Below, in pieces: positions 1 to 12,254 of a DNA stretch of 64,000 bases. The position numbers and the translations under genes are program-made. A model generated the notes under the pieces. It saw nothing but the letters and a program-made list of their open reading frames with translations. It had not been told where the DNA came from and did no database searches. Numbering within the stretch: the stretch's first letter is position 1; every line of letters starts with the position of its first letter. The stretch comes from Diprion similis (lineage: Eukaryota > Arthropoda > Insecta > Hymenoptera > Diprionidae), in assembly GCF_021155765.1 (NCBI RefSeq), contig NC_060105.1:3596001-3660000 (forward strand), in the 5' to 3' direction.

Positions 1-2764
1 CCTCGTCCACGTAGTCGTCACAAGTTCTATGCACCCCCGGGTATTTTCATCGGAGGGTACGTCAGCCCGCACTCATCGCTCGATTTTCCCAATCAGTCTG
101 AATTATGCCGATATTCGGAAATGAGAAATTCCTTATTCCCCGGGAACGCGTCCTCCAGATACGTCCTGCAAACAGCGACCAATAGGGGTCGGCCAGAAGG
201 CCATCAGGACCACGAGCAGAGGCGCAAATAGACAATGATGCGGCATTGGCGACGGTCCTAGGCGTGGCAGTCCGAGTCAGGTGACCCTAGACGGCAGGGT
301 GAGGTCTCTCTCAGGGGATCTTGGCTTCTTCCAAATTCCGCCCAAAGCTTGAAAACTGTTCTTTATCTCACGGGCACCCAGCACCGTCAGAATTCACCGC
401 TGTTTGGAACAGTTAAACGGTCAATGAATGCGCTATTATAGTTAAGGCTAACCCCAGGATCCTCGACTACCTTCACTGTGAATGCTATTTTTCGGAGTGT
501 TACTATATGCATAGCCACCCGTCAGAAAAGGAGTGTTGTGACTTGATGTTTGAGTGACAAGTTATACTAGACGCGGAGGCAACCGTTTAACAACTGACAG
601 TGGACCATCCCACGTTTGCATTGTCGAGCTCTTTGACTGCGGGTTATAGTCCGAGTAAAACCCACTCCGAGTCTATCCAAGCCAGAAGACGAGTCCCCTG
701 CATAGCTGCAATCGCACCCGAATCCGGAGCAGCACTTCCAGGATAATGGAATATAAAAGGGAATCTTACGCTTTTTATTGCGCTGGATGGGGTCCTCGAA
801 AGGTCCTGGACGAAAGCGACCACCTCGACCATCTTCAGTGTAGCTGCTCAACATCACGGTCCGAGCCTAGGCCACGGTCGGATCGGAAGGGCCGAGATGG
901 GAGTAAAGTTTGTGGCTCTCGGCATGACAATGCAGGTGCCTCATCCCACGTCAAAACTCAGCGTGGCGCCAAACAAGATAGCTGAAGCCGTACAGCCGCG
1001 GCCAACTAGACCATAATTGTTTAAGAGGATTATCTGTCGCAGTTTACACGCAGCTAGAAAAGGCTGTAGTGTGTACACTATGGTCCCCCGGACGATATTT
1101 ATCCGGGCATTAGATGGCTGAGCTCAAATTTACCAGGATAAGCTTTGAGATGTCGTTAAAACCCCTAGATTGCTTCAGTTGCTCAGTTGCTAATCACACG
1201 CCTCAGTGGTGGCGTTAACGTTAACCAGGGTCATCCCTACCTGGCCCTCGCCGGAAATACCACCGTTACCCACCCGAAAAGATCACTCTTCAGAACCTGA
1301 CTTCCTTGACGCTCAGTGTCAAGGATCCCACGGACAGAAACACTCGCTGATTCACATCTTCGACGAGAAAGGACCGTCGCTACTAGCATTCTGAGTCTTC
1401 ATCGCCGAAAATCCGACTAATTATCTGCGTCAAATTCAGGATATTGTTTATGATGCAACGTCATCTGATTTTTGAACGCTCTGTACCTCATCACTGATAG
1501 ATTGTTACTTGACTTATTACACGAATAAAGTACTCTACATCTGACATAGATTTTCATTTTCGTAGCTCTGTTTAAAAAAAAAAAACCATTACCAATTTCA
1601 TGCGAGATCCAAAATGGCCGAGCTGATCGCCCTAATGTCTAGTAACTAGTTGACATCGGTAGATGATACGCGGTTCCGATCGTCTGAGGTATATTTGTCA
1701 AGAAGTGACAACAGCCGATCAATTTGGTGGTGTTAATGAGTGACGATGACCAAGCGGTGAGGAGCAAACGGCAACCGGTACAGAGAGCTGGCCAATTAGG
1801 TTTGGGCCGATGGAAGGGGGGCTTGTAGTGACACCTCGGTGTTATTGATCTCTTAATCTGTTCCTAATGAAATGACGAATGGCCGTATTGTTTGGAGCCA
1901 GCCGGGATTTGTGGCCGCCTATACTATATAATATATCAGTCGGCTCCAACCAAACATTCGACAGATTGCTTAATTACTCTTGAATATTATCATTATCGAT
2001 CCACGAGGCAAGACGGCAATGAGCCGGGCCGTTTTTAAGCCCGCACTTTCGGATCAGCTGACCATTTTCGATACCGCTTCATCGACCGCCACCGATGTCC
2101 ACTCGATGATGATGACTTAAACATACGACGAAACAGGTCGTAATGCGGCCGCGTCAAATCGGTACGGAGAGAGAAGTCGGTAGATATGACTTCATGCGCC
2201 GAACGGTCAGAGGAATAAGGCTGATCGGAACGTCTCGATTAGGATCAAGATGGGCGATGCAAGTCGGTCCAGTCAGGATGGTCGCCAGCTCCGAGTCTCG
2301 GCGATGCTCGCCGCGGTTCCTCGACCTGGTGCTAGGTAAGATCGGTGGTTGCGGGTGGCCGCAGGTGGCCGCAGGTGGCGCCCTTGCCATAAGCTCCTTT
2401 GCCAGACTCCAACTGCTACACTGGCCGACTCTCTGTTCAACTCCTGATACAGAACATGGCTCGAATCTCTCACGGTGGAATGTGTCATCCTGTCACTGAA
2501 CTCACAGGACGTGCATGTCTCGTGGCCCCGTCGTGAAGTCCTAGGCTTCCTTTCTCTCTCCTCGGCGTCCTCTCATCTGCCATCTCCTTCCCTCGACGGT
2601 TTGTTTCGAAGTCCTGAAAGAAGGACCCTCTACGGGTGCGTGAATCAGCGGGACACCTCCAGACCCAACGTTCTCAGCATCAGGCTACGGACCTTTGAAG
2701 GACAACTGAGTGATGCTGGTGCAAAGGTATCGATGATGCCTCCGAAACAATTGGCACGAGTTTC

Positions 2765-2965
2765 TTAAATGAGACTTTCAATTTTCGCATCTTCTTGTGT
2801 AACATTCAGCAAAAACGCCTTCATCTCTATCGATCCTTTGATCATCTCCGAAATACTCAGATTGGAGGGTTGGAACACTTCCGTGCGTTCTTTCATTTCC
2901 AGACGGATGAATTTCCCACCTAAAATGGCTGCCGCTTGCTGGGTTGAGTCTAAAAATTCGGCCAT
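2765..2965 (-). CDS. Possible short ORF, 66 residues, unrecognised
   Basis: An open frame beginning MAEFLDSTQQ and ending in TAA. Its composition is protein-like, with alternating charged and hydrophobic residues (for example KFIRLEMKERTEVF), which is unusual for this AT-rich spacer. The frame stays open 24 codons upstream, so it may be an exon, but the nearest acceptor-like AG is weak. The opposite strand is also open over the same span, so coding is not established. It could be a relic of a mobile element. I recognise no family. Confidence 0.2.
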   Translation of the reverse strand: MAEFLDSTQQAAAILGGKFIRLEMKERTEVFQPSNLSISEMIKGSIEMKAFLLNVTQEDAKIESLI

Positions 2966-4902
2966 TTTATTCGCAGCTTGTCGCTTGAAATAACATCTCG
3001 ATGGGTAGATATATACCGGCCAATCAATCTTTAGCACAGAAAAGGAGCTAATCCAGTAGCAAGACTAGTACTGCGGTCATTCTGTGTACAATACATGCGT
3101 AAATGGATACCTATACACGTCACCGTTCTCAACCCATTTATATTTGAGTAAATCTTTGGAATTGAAGGCACGTTTCTAGTTGAGCAAAAAGAAGAAATTA
3201 TTTTTTATTGAAATCAAATTATCAACAGATTTTTTATGGTATACCTGATACAGCATTCACTTACAATTCCCATGACTATTGCATGCGTGTATACGTAAAA
3301 CCCATGACAAATCGGAAATTGCTACATCGTATGTGCAATCTGTCCTCGATTTGGGAGGAGTTTAAATTTCAAGATACAACCGAGACAACCCGAAAGTGAA
3401 CCATTCTTTCCGCAAACGTTTCACAGCTTATGTTCACACTCCAGTGTCTAGGGATCGAGTTCGCGCAAGAAAAAGCGCAGAATACGGCTGCATAACAAGA
3501 TGGATTGGGCGGTGGCTGAATAGTGCCAGAAGGAAAAGAAAAAAACGGCCGAAAGCCGAGGCACGTAGCCATGTACAGGGTGTTCCTGAACTTATAAAAC
3601 GCAGGGTCCTCTTGTATCGGTTAACCGTAGCAGAAGCTAGAAATGTCAACAATTTTCTCCAAGAAGAGGACGCCGTGATTTCTCAGTTCGAAAACTGAGT
3701 ATTTCGAGGTCTCGTCGATTCTTCACGTAAAGATTACAACAGATTCCATTAAAATTTGAATCGTACATGAAAAGTCCGAGTAGATACTAATTCGATGTTC
3801 CGGAAATTGTTATGCTTCACATCTTGTTTTACACGCGTTATTATCGGAGTCACCCCGTATACACGAATCTCCATATTCGTTCGGGTAGATACATATTTAT
3901 TTAGGAATAGGTGTAGATATATATGTATATATATGCGTATTATACCAGCAGAGGCACTCACCGACTGAGAGATCCAGTAATTTCCTGCGAATATATGGCG
4001 AACGATGGGTATAACGTGAGGCGGGGCCGTCGAAAGTCTAAATCGGTTCGGCATCGGCTTTCAATCGGCGTCTAATCTCTTGAAGAGCGAAGAGTGGGTA
4101 TTGTTGAGGGAAAGCAGCGTTGACATGGAGATGATGAATTTCATCGGCCGGCTGGAAAATCACAAATTATTTCGTAAGCCGCTACGACGACCCGCAGGAG
4201 GGTGCAGGCTGTTCCTTTTTTCAACGCGTTTGTATACCGTATGCCGGGCTCGCGAGAAAATTGAGGAATATTTTATTCATAAACGCGATTAACATCCAAC
4301 CGAAAATCACACGTCGCCGTTCCATAAGGCTGACATTTTATTACACTAAAAATTCGTGGTCGATAATGTTCGCACTTAATAACAGCTAAAGAATATACTT
4401 AAGCAGCGAGTGTAATATAAAAATTAACGTCTCAAAAACAATTCTCTTTTTCTACTGCGTGTACTGTAATAAGTAAAACATGAACTTTGTTCATCCATTC
4501 TTAGGACGGTGGTAATTTAATTCCGGTAATTTTAATTTAATTTTAATAAAGAAGATGTAATGAATTCGAAATATTCCGCAATAAGAAGAGATACTGATTT
4601 GCAACCTCGTATCCTAATCAAAAGAAACTATCTTTTCTACGATCATCAACTGCGAGAACATTTTTTTGACGCTAATGTTTGATAAAATATTATATTTGGT
4701 CTTGTAAGAAAAAGTTCCATGAACTTACGATCCGAATTTTCATTCGAGTTACAATGAATACTGTTTTGCATAGAAAGCGGTATAATGATGTCCACACCTT
4801 CTGTAACCAAAGATTCAATGCTTACACTAGGAAATTGAAGAGGAAAAAGTCATCGGTATTCTCTGTGTTGTAGAAATTGAACAATTCTGCTGATGCTGCC
4901 CG

Positions 4903-4964
4903 CACGGAAAAACCCAGTGAATTGGGGGTGCGAATTTATACCCAAGTTGGAGGTTTTTTCCGTG
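4903..4964. repeat. Imperfect hairpin about 60 bases long
   Basis: The outer arms CACGGAAAAACC and GGTTTTTTCCGTG pair with one extra T. Inside them TTGGG pairs with CCCAA. The shape is that of a short MITE or a solo foldback; I see no transposase and no clear target duplication. Confidence 0.5.
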
Positions 4965-5362
4965 AGTATGGTATCAGCGTACACAATGAAACTAAGGATC
5001 TGGAAGAAAACTGTCGCTGAAGTCTGCATTAAGCAAGAAAATTGTTGTCTCTACCGACGGTTGATATAAATTTGTTTTTCTTGCCCGCAATGTTAAATTT
5101 GACCTTTTTGGTTTTTTTTTCTAAATCAACCATTTTGTCACAACCACTTTCTAATTAAAAACACTTCAAGATACACTCATTAAGTAATCAACGACGTTGG
5201 ATGACTACATTCATTCACGCCTAAGCTGTAAGAAACTTTTAAATAAACCGCCTGTTTTTTTGGCAAGGATAGAGATTTCAGGACGAGCTGAAGGCGAGCC
5301 GGAAGCGAGTACGGAAATTATCCGAGCCAAAAAACGGTTTACGGGCATGCCACATACAATAT

Positions 5363-5590
5363 TTTTTACGGTATGGGCATTGAAAAGCAAAACGAAGAGT
5401 GAGGTTATATCGCGATCTGTTCGACGAAGCTACTTTATTCAGCAGTTTGGGATGCGCACTTTGAACTGCGCATCAAAACTGCGGAATAAGGACTTTATTC
5501 CGCAACTTGGTTCGCTGCCGTATAAAGCGTCACTTTACGAAACGAAAACTGCCACAAAAAGTGGACATTTCAATGCCCATGCCGTAAAAA
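5363..5590. repeat. Foldback element with nested palindromes
   Basis: The outer arms, 5363-5385 and 5568-5590, are inverted copies matching at 22 of 23 bases. Between them lie two more perfect stems: GATGCGCA at 5451 with TGCGCATC at 5467, and GCGGAATAA at 5481 with TTATTCCGC at 5495. A degenerate direct repeat beginning ACTTTATTC occurs at about 5431 and 5492. An open frame runs through the region but looks like a by-product of the palindromes. Confidence 0.55.
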
Positions 5591-5946
5591 GAAATTTTCT
5601 CAACATAGCTAAGTACCGATTCGACTTATTACTGAACGTTAAAGCTCTACGGGTTTGTTAGAGACAACAGAATAAGTAACAGGGTTGATCAGCTTGCTTC
5701 ATCATCGCTCAACGCAAATTGAACAGCAAGACTCAAAATCTGTTCGACTATTCCGTAAACTCCAGACAGTGAAAAAAACCCGTACAAAATTCTCAATTAC
5801 CCAAATTGACCGATGGTAAACGAAAGATTGCGAAATTAAAATGCATATGGATGGAGAAAAAGCAAGCAAAAACCACAGACCTAGAGAGCGAGGAAGCCAA
5901 GGGGATGCCGACATACGTATGTATCGCGGTGCTGGAGGGGTGACTC

Positions 5947-5990
5947 TGGGGGTGGGGGTGGGGTTGGGTTTGGGTTTGGTCGGGTCGGGT
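5947..5990 (+). promoter_or_regulatory. G-rich tract with G-quadruplex pattern
   Basis: At least six runs of three or more G, separated by one to five bases, occur on the + strand, followed by two more CGGGT units. This satisfies the usual four-run G-quadruplex rule several times over. It lies about 950 bases before the labial start codon. A regulatory role is inference. Confidence 0.5.
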
Positions 5991-6916
5991 GTCGCCGGCC
6001 GAAGGAAGGTGGCACCGATATTACCGGGGGCATTGTATATACGTATATACATATATACGATACGTGTCAACTGCAGCATGGGAGATAAAAGGAATGAAAA
6101 TAGAATCTGAGGCCGATCCATCATGCGGCCGGAGAGCGGCGGCGGCGCAGCTCTTTCCCCATTGGTCGAGTCCTCCCACCGAAGGTCACGTGGTCCCAGG
6201 CCCGACCCTCCGCCACTTCCTCCGGTCTCCCCGAACCCGGGAACTACGCTGATCCTCACCTAGGCAGGGGATACTCTGCGGCGCACCTGGTGCGCGGGCT
6301 CAAAGCACGAGTGCCCGTGGACTCGCCACCGCGTTCGACCGCCGCGTTCTTCGACCGGCTGCCATCGAGTTAGCTCCAAAGTTTCCGCGGCATCCGCACA
6401 AGTTGAATTTCAAATCGGTTCGCCTCCGCTTGGTTCAACGGCGTCCCAGTGTGGCGATTGGTTCCGCGGAAACCGCAGGTTGAACGCGAATCGCGCAAGA
6501 GTGACAATTCCGCGTCCGTCGCTGGGCGGAAAAACCGCATCCTGAGATATTGGTCCGGACAGTCATCGGCGTCGTCACGCCGCGCAGACATCGCCTGGAA
6601 GTGGCTTACCAAGCTCAGCGCCTCAGAAAGAGGACTGTTCAGAGTGAAGTGAATCGCGTAGGACAAATAGTGCGGAGGATACGGAGACTCGTTTGTGCGT
6701 CGATTGACACGGGGGAAAAGTGACGAGGTCAGTGGGTTGATCGCCTGGCGTCGACGGACACCGCCGCGGTGCCGAGGCCGGTGCCGTCCGCCGGACGATT
6801 AGGCCTAATTAATCGGACGGACGCGGAGTTCGGCGAGAAAACGCGGCTTCACGCCGGCTCAGGGCGAAGTGGTTTCGGCCGGCGCGGATTCCCGGGTTCT
6901 GATAGCCGTCGGATTA

Positions 6917-6982
6917 ATGTACTTGCTTCGGGAGGATGATGATGATGGACATGGGCATGTACGGGACCTACGGCAAGCCTGA
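6917..6982 (+). promoter_or_regulatory. Upstream ORF overlapping the labial start
   Basis: An ATG at 6917 opens a 21-codon frame that ends with TGA at 6980-6982, inside labial exon 1 and in another frame. Its start context (TTA before the ATG, T after) is weak. If the labial mRNA includes this position, ribosomes that start here cannot use the labial start, so it may lower translation. Its function is untested. Confidence 0.4.
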
Positions 6983-7803
6983 CTCCTATCCGAACTACGG
7001 TTTCGCCGGACAAACGGGCCACCAGCCCGCCGCTCACGGGCCGCTTCCGCAGTCCCCCGAGCTCGCGACTACCCATTATTATCCCCAGACCGCGGTCGCC
7101 CCGTATTCATCCTCGTCTTCGGAGCCCTTTCTACCCTCCGGGGAGTCTGGGCCGTCCAGCACTCCACCCCAGGGCTTCTACTCGCCGACGGGTGCCGTCC
7201 TCCACGAGGACGGGACCGCCATTATATCCTCGGAGAACGGGCTCAGCTACACCAACCTCGACTATGCCTCCTACCCTGCTCAGCACCCCGGCTGTCTTCC
7301 GAACGCCGACCCGCACCACCCCCAGACTTACCACATCCAACCGACCGGGTACAGGGAAGATCCGCCGGGCCTCCACCAACCCGTTCCCGTTGTCCAGGCC
7401 CATCAGCACCCCGAGCACGAGCAGATCCATCATCAGCAATCTAGTCATCACGAGGTCGACTACCAGATCACTCTCGGTGGATCCTCCAACTACCTTCACC
7501 AGCTCCCCGAGGACGCTCTACACTATGGCCAGTCCTCCATCCACCAGTCGGAGTATCCCGGTCATCCCGCTGCTCACTACAAGGAAGAAACTCCCGACCC
7601 CACAGGATATCACTCGATTCAGCAGTCCGCACACCAGCACCACTCCCACCATCCTCTCGGACATCCACATACGCACCATCACCAGCATCCCCATGGCCAC
7701 TCACATCCACAGCAACAGCAGCAGCAACAGCAACAACAACAGCAAGCTCAGGTGCCCACCTATAAATGGATGCAAGTTAAGAGAAACGTGCCAAAACCAG
7801 TGG
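6936..7803 (+). CDS. lab: Labial (Hox1), coding exon 1
   Basis: This encodes residues 1-289 of labial, a homeodomain transcription factor that specifies anterior (intercalary head) identity in insects. The exon starts with four consecutive ATG codons, then MGMYGTYGK; the first ATG is used here, but any of the four could start. It is Tyr-, Pro- and His-rich, with a His-rich stretch followed by about 12 Gln near 7712-7745. The diagnostic hexapeptide region TYKWMQVKRNVPKP follows (YKWM at residues 276-279, nucleotides 7761-7772). In Hox1 proteins the YKWM motif binds the PBC cofactor Extradenticle. The exon ends in phase 1 before GTAAGT. Reading past the donor would add only GKL and a stop. Large antisense and shifted frames here are shadows. 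Confidence 0.97.
7711..7746 (+). repeat. CAG/CAA polyglutamine tract in labial
   Basis: A mixed CAG and CAA run codes for about 12 glutamines just before the YKWM motif. Interruption by CAA suggests moderate length stability. Poly-Q next to poly-His is common in insect Hox activation regions. Confidence 0.85.
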
Positions 7804-10800
7804 GTAAGTTATAGATGAGATCGGTAAGGATCGTTCGTACTGAGTGTCGATTGTACAAGAAGCTTGTAAGGATTTGTATATGAAAAACGAGATGGGTTAA
7901 AAAAAGGGGTATCGGATTTGTTAGATCAGTTGGGCTTGTTTTTGAGCGTGAATGAATGGCGCTTTCTTCTGTGTCTCGATAGGCCAAAGGATTTCAGCTT
8001 ATTTTACGCTTGTCTTTCAACCGTGCCTTCCAACGAGCGTAAAATTATCAATTGTTGAAAGGCGGTCCGGTATAGATCGTTAACACGAAAGTGATTTGTG
8101 AGATTCGTTTAAGTTTCAATGGGATGGGAAGAAGTGGAGCGATTCGGGAAATTGCGGAATCATTCAACGCCCGAGTTCACAATTTTTCACACCACGCCCC
8201 ACGAGCATAGCCTTCCGACTTTAGTTGATCGGAGATCGGAATATCGCGAATCGTCGATGTAATTAATTTCTTGCACCAGCGTTTCAAATGGGAAGAAAAA
8301 CCATGCTAAGTATAATAGAAAAATTGACGAAGGATTAAAAGTGACGGAAAAAAGACGTGGCCCCGGAAAAAAAAATCGAACAATGATACCACCATTTTGA
8401 TACACGGAAGTGATTTCTTGCTGACAATTAACGGCCGAGTGTCCGAGTCGAGTCACGATCGCGATCCCTCGGGATCATGTACCGCGTACCTAACATAGCG
8501 TGTCGCTAGCAGTTGCTTGTCACGATGTTAGTTACCTCCTCAACTCCGAGGCTACTTATCACTGGGACATTTTCAACCTGTAGAAGATGTGCGTGTAATA
8601 ACGATTTCATACTTAGGATATACTCTGGGACCAGAACCACGTTCAAAGGACTGCGAAGGCTTGGTGGGCCAGGAAATGAGCTCGAGTAGAACGGTGCGAT
8701 TCTAATCTTCTAATTAGTGTTGGACAGAGACCGTATATAACTTTCGGGTCCTGCTGGAGACATTCTAGAATATTACCTGGACCCAAAACTCCTTCTACCA
8801 AACAGAAAAAAAAACACGAACATTCACATACATTAGACACGTTGAATATTTATTATTTTTGTCAACCACATTTTTCTTCAATCCTTGAGTGAATCTATCA
8901 TAAAAATTTTCATCTGCAGCAACTAATTATTACAGTAATGAAAAAGAAATGTTAATGTCAGGTCATAGAGTAAATTGGTTTGTGATTGCATAATTAGTAA
9001 TATTCGGTTTTTATTCACTTACGACTCGTGATGGCGTTGAAATTTGACATGTCATTCATGCAGACAATATTGCGCCCAGACATTCGGAAAATTTACTTGA
9101 CCCTTGTCCTTTCCATGTCCTTCCACCCACTTGATTCACTGTTTAGTCGTAAACGGAACGCAAGTTGTTGTTTCCTTAGGGTACTTCCGTACCGCATTTG
9201 ATGTCTCGGTGTTAAATTTCGATCTCCCGCTATTTACCTGAGATGTTCTTATCGTCGGGGTGTTGGTGGCAAACAGGATCGTTCGAATGCCGATGCACTC
9301 GGTAACAAATGCAACAGATAAGCCGAACTCTAACAGGGAACCTGCACACATCCTCATAAACCGTAACCACAGGCTCGAGTATCTCCCTTGCATGCAGCGG
9401 TGCCTACTTTACACCCACCCGAGAGTAGGTATATGGCAGTCCTGCACAATCGTTTACGCACCCGCAGTTGTTCAAAGGCCATAAATCAAACACAGCTACC
9501 CTCCGCATGCAATCTCTCCTGCACCTCTGTTCGCCAGTAGACTCGTCGTTTTGCCGGATGCAAATATGCCAGAATATCTCTTTCACCGACAAGGTTTGCA
9601 CGCTGCAGTAGTCCAGTTGTTCGATAACACGAGAACCTCTATCTCTCTCTCTCTCTCTTTCTCTTTCTATCCGGTTTAATCACCGATTTTTATTCGACTC
9701 GTTCAGCCAGGTATATCAGCGATATTATATCTGCGTATATCCTCGACACGGGTCGTTGGTTTGGTGCACCAGCAGTGAGCTTGCTGTCCACTTGTCAGAA
9801 TCTTCTGTCTGACACCTCGGGCCAGGTGCAGTTGAATTTGGATTTTAATTAGCCATGTAAGATATGAGAAATCGTCCAAAGACGCGTCGAGGGTTGACTG
9901 ATAAAATTTCGCAGAAATCTTGCACGTCTATTGATTGTATGGACAGACAGCCAAGTTCTTCTAGTCCAACAACCTACTGTTGCTAAGATCAATTCTGAAC
10001 CCGCCAACTCATCTGCTCAGCTTTATCTCGAAGATATTACAAGTGTCAATTAATTGTCCGCACTGATTGGATATCTTGTGGAGTGTATCGAAAAAGAATT
10101 AATCGGTAGAATCTTCGTCACATTGTCCAATTGGTGGTGACTCGAAGAAAAATTTTTGTTGACACATGATGTGAGGGATACAAAATTGTTCTTTTTCCCC
10201 TCTGGAATCGAGAAAGGATCATCTTCGAGAAATAAATTTCCAGAGTTCGTTCGGTCGTGAAAAATTCTGCGCATCTTGATTTTTCTGTACGCATGAGAAC
10301 AACGATCCGACAAAAGGTGACAGCTGCAGACTGGCGCCGCGGCTTGTTCCACCATCGAATCTCTCACGGACAATAATTTAGGTGTGTTGAACTGTTGGGA
10401 ACTGAGTATAGGGACGCAGTTAAACGCGTTGGATCAATTAACACGTTAACCTAGCCAGTCAAGAAGTCGTTATCTTGACACGGGTGACGGTGATCAGCAG
10501 AACACAATCAGGTTCTAAGGTCCTTTGACGAGAAATAAATAAAAGCAATTGAATCGAAGAAGAATGAGAGGCACAACACGAGCAAGTGTAAGATACGGTC
10601 TTGAGTAATTGAATTAATATATTAAACGATCGTTAGCTAAGCGGGAAGGTATCACTTTGGAGTGGCCAAAGGCGTGACTGCGGCGAAAAGCACGCGTTTG
10701 TACGATAACGGAGTGAGCATCGAGCACTTCAGATTCAATATAGAACGAAGCTATTTTGTTTGATTAATTACACTATCGGAATTTTGTTCACGATGATCTC

Positions 10801-12236
10801 TCCGCGTCACGGGAACTGACAGATGTCCCGCTTGGAGCTCGACGGAAAGCTCTTCTCTCGTGAATTAAGTCATTGATATATGCCCGTGTCCGGTAATTGC
10901 TTCGAAAATAGCAAATTAATTCCATCAATGTCTTACACTATCGCCAGCGGTGGTCACATATTTAAAACCACACATGAGCATTGCGGAATCGGATCTCTCA
11001 ATTCAGTATATCAAGTTAATCGCTCAAAAGCACTTGAAAACGTTTCGTGTTAGGAACGGGTTTAGGTACTCAACAAGGCTTGCGACTGGATTACGCGGGT
11101 TACGAGCTTAATAGCTCATTATAATCGAATTAATAATGCCTACGGTTCGTTGTACGAGGGTGAAACGCCAAGACTCATTGCACCGCGACATGCAAACCGT
11201 AATAACGTCAACCATAGTCGTTTAGGTCGACCTACCAGCCGACTAACCAACCCCGCTTTAGACTCATAACTTTAAATATCCCCCGCACCCCTCCTCAAAC
11301 CCTACTGATTTCATAATTGGTAATTACCAGCCTGCAACTTGTTGCCTCTCCTAAACTCTTAAATTCCCGTTAAGATTTATCGACATACCATTACGTAGTC
11401 ACGTTACGAAATATTTGAAGACAGGAATTCGCGGGTAATCATCGGTACAGTTATGATACAAACGGGTCGATTCAAGTAAGCACTTGGACTCTGTCATTTG
11501 ATTGAAATAAGTGTACATTAGGTTATAATATTATTAATTTTCAACCCATTGATGGGACTAAATTTGAGAAATTTATACTCAATTGCCGAGAACCAACTCA
11601 ATACATACTCCTTTCAAAAAGGTTAAGCTCAACCGTTGCATTCGATGATTTTTGTAAATAAGTTTAATTAGTAATTGTTAAAGACAGCGACTTTTAATAG
11701 CGACGTTAAGGTCAGCAAAATGAAGAAACGAGAACAAAATGGAATGCTACCCTCATCGACGTTCAAGTTCTCTCTTGATTTTTACTCTTAACTGTTTCAA
11801 ACGAACTATTGAATCACACTATCTTATTATCCCGGATTCCAATAGCTCCAAGTATAATTCTGGGCGAAAATCGAAGGCACAAGTTATCCTAGGCGACGAG
11901 GGCTGCAAGAGGATGGGTCATAGGCATAATCCGAACGGTAAATAGCATTATTGGGTAACACTAGAAGAAATTGAGCCAAGTTTGATAGATCGGGGAGGGA
12001 ACGGCTGACGCTGCGCGGAGCCTCCATCGAGGGTGCGACCCGAATCGGACCTTGCTAACCCCGAAGGACGAAGCGACGCGACGCGGGGATCCGCTGGGCA
12101 ACTCGAACCCCATCCGACGTTCTGGCCATGGTACAGAAACTCTATTGTAGTCTGGAACCAGGGAGACCCGTCCAACCAAATCTCTGCGAAATTCTCCTCC
12201 CAGGATTTTACCGCCACGCCCATCTGGTTAGACTCT

Positions 12237-12254
12237 TCAGCGTCGCGACGCTGA
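12237..12254. repeat. Perfect 18-base palindrome in a GC-rich island
   Basis: The sequence TCAGCGTCGCGACGCTGA equals its own reverse complement. It closes an island of raised GC content (about 11990-12260) inside the labial intron. It could be a dimeric binding site or a remnant of a mobile element; neither can be decided from one sequence. Confidence 0.6.

Larger units (their letters stand above)
1..6935. other. Upstream flank of labial, no convincing gene
   Basis: No open frame here resembles a known protein. Positions 1 to about 1400 have near 50 percent GC and almost no A/T runs, unlike the rest of the window. From about 1440 typical insect spacer begins, with an A run near 1570. A GC-rich stretch at 2130-2700 has two and a half copies of a ten-base GGTGGCCGCA unit near 2354-2381 and a donor-like AG/GTAAGAT at 2336, so an untranslated exon is conceivable. 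Foldbacks lie near 4.9 and 5.4-5.6 kb and a G-rich tract near 5.95 kb. From 6120 to 6935 the DNA is GC-rich and probably holds the labial promoter and 5' UTR, but I could not place the start site. Confidence 0.5.

Noticed and set aside
5197-5661. 154-residue frame on +
   Set aside because: It needs a non-ATG start, runs through the nested palindromes and resembles no protein.
7131-7818. Several frames of 60-208 residues overlapping labial exon 1
   Set aside because: All are shadows caused by GC-rich codon use; the frame with YKWM is the true one.
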